From Ornithodoros turicata (taxonomy: Eukaryota; Arthropoda; Arachnida; Ixodida; Argasidae), in contig NC_088204.1 in NCBI RefSeq assembly GCF_037126465.1, positions 66,215,807 to 66,279,806 on the forward strand: a DNA stretch of 64,000 nucleotides, read 5' to 3'. The notes under the pieces were generated by a model. The model had not been told where the DNA came from. It did not search any database and saw only the letters and a program-made list of their open reading frames with translations. Below, piece by piece: positions 55,265 through 64,000 of this stretch (the first letter of the stretch is position 1; the number at the start of each line of letters is the position of its first letter). The translations under genes and the position numbers were made by a program.

Positions 55265-55929
55265 TAACTTTTATAATTTTTAAGTTTTAATAAACCCCTT
55301 TTTTGTTACTTCTCCTACTTTCGTCTTCTGTCTCCCATTTATTTCAACTATAATTACGTAGCCGTCCGATCCAACTCCAACTTTTCAAGATATATATATA
55401 TAGGTATATATATATACGATTGGAGAAACCAGTGTCGGAGATGTGCAGGTTTTCCACCTTGATCACATATTAAAAAGTATTGCTCGGCAGACATCGAAAC
55501 TTCCCTCATAACATCCGGAGTGCCCAAAACTTGTGTCTATTTTTTTAGCTTCGCAGATATGTTTCCGTAAGTTGCCAAAATGTTATAAATCAGACTCTTG
55601 TTTTACGGCGTCAACGTGTAATACTATTGTGCATCATTTTTTAGCTGGGTACTTCAGCTGCATACAAGAAGCAATTCCGTACTCGCTTTGAAATTAACTC
55701 CACCCGCCTCCAACGCCTTAGTGGACCAGTTGCTATCGTGCCCGCCTACATTACCCAAGGTTGTGCGCATTAAATAACCCTCAGGTGGGTAAAATGAATC
55801 CACAGAATGACCACTATGACGTCGCTCATGACCACAATTGTTTCTCGATGTAAAGCCACGAACTTAAAAAAATAATAATAAAAACTCCGTGAGGGATGCT
55901 TACTAAAACAAAAGCGCGCATTATGCTTA
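55265..55929. other. unassigned, AT-rich
   Basis: A (ta)n microsatellite lies at 55390-55417. No exon was seen. Confidence 0.4.
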
Positions 55930-56036
55930 CAGATAGACCTTTGCCTGTTTCTAAACGAATGACGTCACAATGTTCGACAGCGCCACCAATTTGGTAGAGT
56001 TGAACTACACTCGAAGCTAGGGGCGAACAAAGTCGC
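55930..56036 (+). repeat. truncated copy of the CRE/forkhead-site repeat
   Basis: It starts agacctttgcctgtttct, then aaacgaatgacgtcac and 'cagcgccaccaatttggtag', and ends after 'gaagctaggggcgaacaaag'. Only the first third of the repeat is present. Confidence 0.7.
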
Positions 56037-56299
56037 ATGATAATACCCATAGTAACTACATGATAACTTATGCATTTACGCGATATAACATCACGCGAGG
56101 TGTGTCAACCATTCCATTTAGGACAGTGCACAAACAGGTGTATCAAGCAGGAAAAAGATCAACGCATCCGTACTCGTAGGCGATGCAGCATAGACCTTCG
56201 AAGAACAGTGCCATTCGGAAGATCTTCCGGAATCTGAATTGTTTTTCGGCCTGGAAAAACAACAAACGAAAACCCGTATTGTAGCGTTGTAGCGTTTCG

Positions 56300-56331
<32 letters not shown>

Positions 56332-57892
56332 CCTCCCTCCCGTGTGTTTCTTTTGTACTGCTTGCGACCCACCTCTCTGAAATTCGCAATCAGTGGTTCA
56401 ATAGCCCGTATTGTTTTTGCCGCCTTCGAAGGAACTGTACCGATACGCGCTCGTATTGTGTTTGAAGGTAGTCCTTATGCCAAGCGATTCTGTTTTATGA
56501 GAAGAAATAATCTTGCAACAGATGGAGATGTCAGATAGAATAAGCCACGAGATGTCGACTGCAGACAATACGTCGCAAGGAGCACATATCGCGTTTCAAG
56601 CTTTATGATATGACAAAACCTCATGACTCTGAATGAAGTCGAGATACCGAGAACGTTAGTTGAAACAGTCAGAGTGATAGTGTAGTAGCGATGGCGTTAG
56701 TAAGTGAGGGAGGAGTTAGTGTTACAGTGATAGTAGTAGAGTCTTGGTACGGATTCTTGGGCGACGTGGCCTCCGAAGTATGGTATTTAAAGCGCCCGAC
56801 CAACTAATCTGAATCATGAACGGTGTAACAACGATCTACTAAGGCTGCCTATTTTCAAGCTATACCGTGCTCAGGTCTGACGGGTCCCGTATACATAACG
56901 TAAATTACTAGGAACTACAAGCAACACTGGCAGCAGCACTACAAGCCCCTTATATCAACACGTCGCTTATATCCCCGCAAGTTGCTGGTACAACATAATG
57001 TGGCGTTGGATTAGTTGAGGCAGACGTTGACCAGCAGCCTGTTGCCAGCTCACAACTCATCTCCACAAAAATCTCCACAGCTCAACTCCACAAAAATAAA
57101 CACTGAGTGCTTTCAAAAGTGAAGTAATTGAGGAACACAGAGAGGGGCACTCAGTAATTTTGGCGAAATGTTTGCAATCTCTGCAACGGGCACCATTCTG
57201 ACACTAGGTTCGGTTAATGGAAGAGCATGAGTACCGAGAGTCAGAAGGTTGTACGACAGGACCACAAAAGGTAATAACCAGACGCTAATCTTGAACATAA
57301 AAGTAATCCGCAAGCGACCTGTGGTATACATGACGCTTGGGGAAAAGACAAATGGACATAACTGTGCTGAGCGTTTTGGTAATCTGCCCATTTGTCTTTT
57401 CGCCAAGCTCAGGGTCATGTTGTCAAATCTAATCTTCACAATGTCCGTACCAGTTTTCCAGCAAAAGGAGTCACCAGGACGACAACGAGAAGATAAAGTC
57501 CGTGCAAGCCATCGGAGAGGAGAACCTCCGCTTTACCGAGGGGCTCAGCCTATATTGGGATAAGAAAAACAAAATTAAAGACGTCATTAAACTTTTAGGA
57601 CATTGCGGAACGCAGTACGTAAAAGAACTCAGAACCACTGACTATACGAGGTCCTCTGTGGTCCACCGACATGAGACAAAATTTGGGCCTGCATAGGTGA
57701 ACATTTCGGTGCGACATCACTCACTAAACATTTACTTTTACATCATCATAACTCATCGCGCTCGACTTCACGTATACGCGGCCCTTCATTCACTCTCACC
57801 ACAATGCCCTCACCACTGCATATCCGGACTCACCCTCAGGCCCCTCAAACTGTAGCCCTCGTCAACCTTCAATTCATGGCAGACCTCATAAC
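56037..57892. other. unassigned, with microsatellite and a small hairpin
   Basis: A (ct)n/(ccct)n run lies at 56301-56340. 57330-57418 is an imperfect hairpin (ggggaaaagacaaatgg against cccatttgtcttttcgcc). The frame 57481-57694 (KIKSVQAIGEENLRF, WDKKNKIKDVIKLLGHCG) looks protein-like, but no family was recognised. It could be a retroelement or gene fragment. Confidence 0.3.
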
Positions 57893-58448
57893 CAGAGCTG
57901 AGCGGTGGTGCGGGTACACCCGCGGGTACCCGCACATCGTCACGATTTGAGGGTTGGAATTCGCGATCGCTGCGGGTAGCGGGTAAAATGCGGGTGTACC
58001 CGCAATGCGACTGCGGGGTAATGCGGGTATACCCGCATTACCATGGCCAACTAAGTGATCCCTCTCTGTCACACGCGAGCTCAGCCCCTATGTCGTTGGC
58101 TGTATAAATCCATGCGCCAGACTGCAGCAGGCAAGTGCTGGCGGGCGAGTTCGATTAATGCAGACATATATTGGCTCTCTGTTGAATTCCAGTTTTATTG
58201 GCATACGATTGAAGCCGTCCGAGACACATAGCCAAAACTCAGAATTTCCATTGTTTTAAATAGAAACAGCGGCAAAGTGGACAAGGAACAGTTCCCCCTG
58301 CGGGTCCCAATGCGGGTATACAAGGACAGCACTGCGGGTGCGGGTCGCCCAGATTAAATTCTTGCCGGTGTGCGTGCGGGTGCGGGTCACACACGCGCGG
58401 GTACTGTGCGGGCGCGGGTCCAAGTTTGCTTACCCGCACTCACCTCTA
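57893..58448. mobile_element. hAT-type MITE rich in GCGGGTA repeats
   Basis: Ends CAGAGCTGAG (57893) and CTCACCTCTA (58448) are inverted, and the 8-bp duplication CTCATAAC flanks them (57885-57892, 58449-58456). The interior holds many gcgggta/tacccgc motifs near both ends, as hAT transposase-binding subterminal repeats do. No coding capacity. Confidence 0.8.
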
Positions 58449-58904
58449 CTCATAACCCCTCAAAGCCTCACCACCACATATGTCATAAGCTCATAGCAGG
58501 CTTCACTGCCCCTCGAGATCTCACCGCACCTCACCACAGGCTGTCAACTCGTGGCAAGTCTCACTGACATTCAGCAAAATATAACCACTTGGGGCCTGTC
58601 TAGCCCTCGTCACCACTATAGCCTCAAGGTTTCACTGTTGTGGTGTCGCCACTGGACATTGATGATGACGGTCGTATGGTCATCGCTATGAATAAGGATT
58701 CTAGAACGGCCTGTGGTCGGAGCAGGACAACATTTTGGTGATGGGAACGCCCTTCGTCCATGACAACTGCCCCTCATCCTCATATACCTGAGCTCACTGG
58801 CAATGTGCAATGGTGTGTCGTATAATGTGTGCATGACGTGATGATACGGTAACATAACCAGAATTAACTATCAAAAATGAAAAAAATGAAGTCATGGAAA
58901 AGTT
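58449..58904. other. unassigned
   Basis: No feature recognised beyond the hAT target duplication. Confidence 0.4.
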
Positions 58905-58985
58905 TAGCCAGCTGTAGGACACGAACCCACATCTTCTGGATTACCGGTCCAGGGCTCTATCAATTGAGCTAAGCTAACACACCGC
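58905..58985 (-). repeat. tRNA-like SINE head
   Basis: The complement has A-box tagctcaattgatagagc and B-box gtgggttcgtgtcc, with an anticodon-arm ctggaccggtaatccag. Position 33 is C and not U, and it is followed by tacagctggctaaa, as in the copy at 2807. It is read as a tRNA-derived SINE. Confidence 0.6.
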
Positions 58986-59140
58986 CCTAGCGACTTCCAA
59001 AGGTGCGGCATCTGAGGGGACAAACCAACCATTCCCGCACTCATCCCCACTTGCACTCTTCCATGTTTTCTCACTCATACGCACATATATACGACGGGAT
59101 CGACGCAAGCGGCATCTGTTGAACATGATAGCTGATGAAC

Positions 59141-59315
59141 ACATAGGAAGGGCAAATACATACAAAGCGTCAAGTGCCTAAGGGATTAATGATGAAAGAA
59201 GGAAGTCACTGAAAAGGTCAGCCAGCTGTAGGACCTTTTCAGTGACTTCCTTCGTTCGTCATTAGTTTCTTAGGCACTTGAGGTTTTGTATGTGATTTGT
59301 CCTTTCTATATGTTC
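59141..59315. repeat. palindrome of about 175 bp
   Basis: The left arm (caagtgcctaagggattaat, gaaggaagtcactgaaaagg) pairs with the right arm in complement. The loop is tcagccagctgtagg, which matches the SINE block at 58910. It looks like a SINE tail joined to its inverted copy. Confidence 0.65.
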
Positions 59316-60057
59316 CAGCCTCAGAACATCAATTTGGCGTCAGTCATACCCACTTTGACAGCTGTCAGATTACAGCGAAATGACGTTCCCTCAGCGCGAG
59401 TGACATCTTCCCTCATCAGTGCTGATACCACAGTGATAACGCGACCAACAATACTGAAACCCTTTTGACCGGCACGCTATGGAAAACCACGCACATTTCT
59501 CCTCAACCACGATGCGAAAAACCCAAGTCACTTATCATGGCGTTGCAACGAGTACCTGTGTGTGCATAAAGGGTTGGAGCAGATTGCACGCGATCCCCTG
59601 CAGGAAGGCTGTCAGCAGCAGGAACCTGAAGCAGCGTCGGGCTCCTTCCTCCGCGGCCTCGGTGGTATGGTAATCTTCGGAGAAACTACGCACCGCATCA
59701 CGCTCCAAAGCGGACATTGCTCTGCACAATGAAGAGGCGTATCATTGTTTGCAAGTGCGCGCATGAAGAAGGAAATAAAATGGCACTTTGGCAGTGGAGA
59801 TGTGCCACGATATGGTTGTAGTCGTTGGCCTGCATAGCTAAAAGGGTAGTCGAAAAAGGACGAGACTATTGTTCTCGCCAAGACTGATATCCGCTGTAGC
59901 AGCGACTAGTAAGAGTGGCTTACCGGCCAGAAACAATCGTTCTTTTTTTTTTAAGTCTAGGAATAGTGCCAAGTAAAACAAGAGCGGTTCGGGGTGCTTA
60001 CATGAAATGGTTCTAAAACGGCTGGCGATGGTGATGGCGATTGTGCCTAAAACTTGT
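59316..60057. other. unassigned
   Basis: No exon, RNA gene or repeat recognised. Confidence 0.4.
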
Positions 60058-60260
60058 TTTTTTTTTTTTTTTTTTTGTCGTTATTGATGTTGTTGTTGTT
60101 GTTGCTCCTCAAGCGGGATGGCGCTTATCCGCTAGGGAGATTGGCCAGGACTACTGAGGTGCGGTCAACAGGATGTTAAAAAATAGTTAGAATCGGTTAG
60201 AGCTGGAGATGAATGACATGCGTGTAACATTTTACGTTTCTTTTTCTTTCATGGAACTCC
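60058..60260 (-). mobile_element. LINE 3' end fragment
   Basis: A poly(T) and (gtt)n run is followed by cgggatggcgcttatccgct and agattggccaggac. The last matches the 3' UTR of the LINEs at 28452 and 32530. Only about 200 bp of 3' end is present. Confidence 0.6.
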
Positions 60261-60326
60261 ACGCTTCTCATTGTCAAAATGCCCAGCCGCCAAAACTGTC
60301 TATCTACACGTACCTACTAGTACCTA

Positions 60327-60597
60327 CCTGTACAGCTCCGGTCAACCTTAATAATAACACTGGAAAAACTTCGGTCTCATTTCCCAGCGCGATAACAGCC
60401 ACCCTTGGGGTACTGGGAGAATGTTAAATTAACAAAATTATTCCGTTGATCTGACGGAATAATTTTGTTAAATTCTGTTCAATTTTGTTCAACTGTAGAT
60501 TTCCTCGTGGCCCCAAGTGTCGCTGTAATCGCGTTCGGGAACGAGACCACATTTTTTGCAGTGTTATTATTAAGGTTGACCGGAGCCGTACCTATGT
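60327..60597. mobile_element. foldback MITE with GCTCCGGTCAACCTTAATAA ends
   Basis: The left arm (gctccggtcaaccttaataa then taacactg) and its complement at 60560-60597 are joined by arms pairing through aacaaaattattccgt/acggaataattttgtt at the centre (about 60430-60465). The mirrored middle parts are diverged. Confidence 0.7.
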
Positions 60598-60599
60598 GC

Positions 60600-63500
60600 A
60601 CTTCGTGTATCTGGTATCTAAAGTGGGTATTAATGCGGGCAAATTGTTTGCGGTGTAGCCCGTTCGTGACACGTCTTGTGTCCTTATCTGCCGCAAGAAT
60701 GGCCTGCCGCAACATTCACCTTAGTTATGGCGGGCTATACCTTAGTTGAGGACAGACGTGTTCCGGCGTGTCATTTGAGCCCAGAAGAAGAATACGCAAG
60801 AGAAAGACTGTCCCAGGCACTTCAAACACTGGACAAAAGACCATTCTCATACTGCAAAGTAATGGGAAGATGGCCCACAAAGGAACAAGGCATGAAAGGA
60901 GCATTGAAGTGGTGTCTAACATGGCCAAAAACTGCTGTCATGTTGTAAAGCAGTATGTGAAAAGCATTCCCACAAAATATTTCTGTCCAAAGTTGTTTCA
61001 CCACGGTGCAATTAATTTGGAAAATCGCTGCTGCGGTGACAGGCCGGAGCGCTCCAACTGCAGACCACACCCACTCTACTGTGACGTTGGTGGTAGAGAG
61101 CCCCTCATTCGTTCGTAGGAAAAACCGTCTGCTACGAACATTGCGGGCTGTTTCTTGTTGACTTCTATTCTTTATATGATTTATATCACGATTTCTAAAC
61201 AAAAAAGAAAAAGCATATATGCAGCCTGAGAAAATAAGATTACGATCACAAGGGTAATATATCCGTGGCTTCTGTGCAATCTCAGAATTCACAGTAGCAG
61301 AAAGCAAGCGATGGCGGCGGTACTGTGGCGCCACCTGTTAGCCACTGAACCAACAGCGCGGTGAAAACGGTCGGACAGGCTTCACACTGTCGGGAAGCAC
61401 GGGGTTTTCGCTGTACAAGCGCAGTTAATTTCGGGCTGCACCACTCGTTCTTCCCGTGGTGTCTGCGGTCCCAAAAAAACCGTGGTTGTGTCGCGGACAG
61501 CCTTCAAACCCTCCGTTTCGGACATCAAGTAAGCCGGAGAACGCATGGCGTCTCCGAAGCGGTAGCAGACGCTCCGGCCTGCGCGATGTTGCTCACCTCG
61601 ATCATGTGACCACAGGTCCAATGAGGAGCGTCGTCACCACTCACGTCACATAGTGACGCGCGTGGTGGCGCATATCACGTGCCTGTCGTGAAGGCGAAGG
61701 AGGGTGTTTCGCGCACGGGAGGTTCGGCGAGCTATTGTAGATGTCGGTTGCACTAATTGTGGGAAAACTGTTTTCGGCCACCTAACATTCCATACTGACC
61801 AAAAACAGAAACAAAGTTGTGGGCCTCTAGACTGCTCCTTGAAGGCACTCAAAGCACTGTGTGTCTACCTAAAAAAAAGCGGTATATACTGCTGCTACTA
61901 GCAGCCACATATCATAAATCTCAAAACCACCTAAATGAGATGGAGCTGCAGGCGCCCTTAGGGCATCCACCCTGCTCCAAGTCCTTCCTCCCCCCTTTTT
62001 TTTAGCAGTTAATTACAACTACTACTACTTGAGAGTTTTGTTGACTAAGTACTTTGGTACTCCAAATAATCCACATACCCTGTAGAACCCCGCAGCATCC
62101 CATAATTCTCCCTTGCCCTGTTGGTTGCTGCTATTTTATTCGGTTTTAGAGAGGCAGCTCTTAACGGGAAGGTTTCAGGAGACCGCTGTGTGTGTGGCAC
62201 GAAACACCCTCGCCTCTCCGAGCCAGAGAGGAGGAAAGCAGAGAGTGCGCGTAGTCGGAGTGAGCAACAGCTGCTCGCATAGCATGAATCAATTGAATGA
62301 TGGCAGTAGAAGAAAAGGCAGATGCAGTGGGATTCGAACCCACACCCTCCGATTACCAGGAAAGGAATAAAGAAACCACTTTGAAACGTCTCGGAGACTG
62401 TGTCTTATGTCTTTAAAGGAGCACTGAGGTGACCGCCAAAATGTTTTTCGTTTTTCGGTGCGGAGTGTTCTCCAACAAATAAAATGAGTTCCTGTGAAAG
62501 AACGATGAGCATAGTTGACCTACAGAGCGAGCGCGAGAGCTCCGTTCCGCACACCTTCGAAAAAACCTTCTCCTCGTGAAAAGAGTGCCTTGCAGAACGA
62601 GAGGGCGTCGTGACGTATGCTACTCTCCTCACGTGACCAGGGACGTACAGCGGGACAGCTCAAGCATGTACAGCTCCGTCCAAACTTAACTTGAACACGG
62701 CGCCGGCCTGCGGAGCAAGAGGGACGACACCCTAGCGGCTCTAACTGGAATTATCGGGAGAAAGCGTTGAGGGCTGTCCTACTCGCATCACGGTGGTGCC
62801 CGTCTGGGTGCTCCGCTTCGAACGGGCGCTGACGTTTACGTGGATATTTGTTATCTGCGCATCGTTCCAGTCTGTTCTGGAGATTGCTGCGGGCGATTGA
62901 AATCTTCGCCATCTGATCAGTGATTGTCCGCGCCGTTAGCAGCCATGTCATTGGTATGCGTCATATTGCTGTAGTGGCGTCACATTGATTGGAATTAAGC
63001 AATAGAATGAAAGCAATGTAATAATAATACACGTAAATGCATTACGCTGCAAAAGATCGCTGCTTAAAGCACCGCATTCCGCGCCACGTTGTATCATATG
63101 TTCGCGATGGCCAGCCGGTTGACGAGCTTGTTCCATTCTCCCAGTGATTCTCCTTGTGTCGCAGTGTGCTAACGGAGAAGTTAAACATGTTAAATAATGT
63201 GGAGCAGTCGGCGCTTTTATGAGTGCTACCCTTTATTTTTCTTCCCTTCCACCCTTTATTTCTTCGAACAACAACAATGAGAATGAGCAGCTTGCTATGC
63301 GTCGAAATAATTTACGGTAAAGAACACCTTGTAGAACGTCGTAAGAATGGAATTTTCCATGCGACATCACAATGTGGTTACTCGCTCGCATTATTCACAT
63401 ATTCACTGTCCATTACATGGAGGAAGGAAACACAGGAGCGGCCGTTTCGACCAGATCTCCGTGGGACCCCTCTGGCGGTCGCTCGAGTCAAAACCGCCAT

Positions 63501-63640
63501 TACTTCCTGTCCACCACGTGACCCTCAATAAAGTTTCGGTTTTGCATCGCTTTGTTGTTCGTGCCGTATGCGCAACTCTCCGTGCTCTGTACTTTTCGAA
63601 AGCTATTAACAGTTAAATTTTGAGCACCATCGTGGAACTA
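60600..63640. other. unassigned; one SINE fragment
   Basis: The frames 60768-61118 (+) and 60822-61334 (-) overlap each other without recognisable motifs. 62225-62365 holds a minus-strand tRNA-like block with complement B-box (gattcgaacccaca). An AATAAA at about 63525 ends something on the plus strand, but no coding exon was recognised upstream. CACGTG and acttcctg at about 63500 could serve the THAP gene. Confidence 0.35.
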
Positions 63641-63645
63641 ACGTG

Positions 63646-64000
63646 ATGGTAACGTGTTCCTGTCCCGGCTGCGGCTCTCGTTCAACGGAAAGCAGCTCCG
63701 TCACAGGAATAACGTTTCATGCGTAAGTATACTTGATCACTGTAGTGACTTCGGTCCCATGTGTGTGTCTGAGATACCTGACTTTGTGAGCGCTAAAACT
63801 GAAACACTTTTCTTCTTCTAGCTTTCCCTCTGACCCCACTGTACGTGATGCGTGGGTTGTCGCTATTGGAAGGGTGGGCTGGTCGCCGACGAAGTGGAGC
63901 GTACTCTGCTCTAAACACTTTCGCAACCAAGACTTCGACAGGACTTCCCCTCTGCGTGTTCGTTTGCGAGCTGGCGCTGTGCCTGTGGTGCAATTCCTCC
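63646..64000 (+). CDS. THAP-domain zinc-finger protein, N-terminus, runs off the window
   Basis: Exon 1 (63646-63722) reads MVTCSCPGCGSRS to GITFHA and stops at donor gtaagt. Exon 2 starts at 63822 after ttcttcttctag. Joining restores FHAFPSDPTVRDAWVVAIGR, WSPTKWSVLCSKHF and AGAVPVVQF to the edge. This is the C2CH THAP fold: C-x-C/C-x2-C at the start, conserved P and W, C-x2-H (LCSKHF) and the AVP-type C-terminal motif. THAP domains bind DNA and occur in host regulators and in P-element-like transposases. The window ends before the rest, so the two cannot be separated. The phase-2 junction supports a real spliced gene. Confidence 0.85.

Noticed and set aside
60768..61334. Overlapping frames on both strands (116 and 170 codons)
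   Set aside because: Neither shows a motif, splice site or poly(A) signal that favours it over the other.

Overview
The window is a repeat-rich stretch of an arthropod nuclear genome, most likely a tick or another acarine. The evidence is spliced genes, an AGO2-type Argonaute, a block of the arthropod telomere repeat TTAGG, tRNA-derived SINEs carrying the 'aaccccaggtggtc' block I associate with tick sequence, I-type LINEs with RNase H domains, and mariner, Tigger, hAT and PIF-like DNA elements. Nothing looks bacterial, and the species cannot be fixed from the sequence.

Four gene models stand out. (1) A two-exon minus-strand gene (655-1883) encodes a 230-residue Pro/Ala- and KPEV-rich protein. 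(2) An Argonaute gene on the plus strand has two solid 3' exons (16134-17191, 17664-19436) carrying the N, PAZ, MID and PIWI regions and the full DEDH slicer tetrad. A proposed first exon at 7629-7668 completes an RGRGGPP N-terminus in the right phase, which gives an intron of about 8.5 kb full of repeats. (3) A single uninterrupted 1,472-codon frame (35701-40119) encodes a disordered Pro/Ala-, Gln-, Lys/Glu- and Arg-rich protein of unknown function. (4) A gene starting at 63646 encodes a THAP zinc finger and runs off the right edge.

Layout: 0.4-7.3 kb holds gene 1, foldback elements, a four-level nest of DNA transposons (3748-6232) and two SINEs. 7.6-19.5 kb is the Argonaute locus, with a decayed I-type LINE (9.9-14.3 kb) in its long intron. 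20.2-22.4 kb is a nine-unit 237-bp tandem array amplified from a dispersed repeat. 24.7-27.4 kb holds minisatellites of one family in opposite orientations. 27.5-28.0 kb is a solo LTR containing a complete tRNA-Lys copy. 28.4-33.0 kb is LINE. 34.3-35.4 kb is foldback elements, followed by the 1,472-codon gene. 46.4-51.8 kb is a mariner broken by a LINE and by about 1.1 kb of other DNA with an interstitial TTAGG tract. 52.2-58.5 kb holds DNA elements with recognisable target duplications and two hammerhead-ribozyme motifs. 60.0-60.6 kb holds a LINE end and a foldback element.

The most unusual observations are the hammerhead ribozyme at 54831-54875 with a degraded partner on the other strand, the LTR that preserves a tRNA-primed reverse-transcription intermediate, the perfect hairpins at 44216-44331 and 54618-54705, and the large intronless low-complexity gene. 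I read everything by eye, so boundaries of decayed repeats are approximate.
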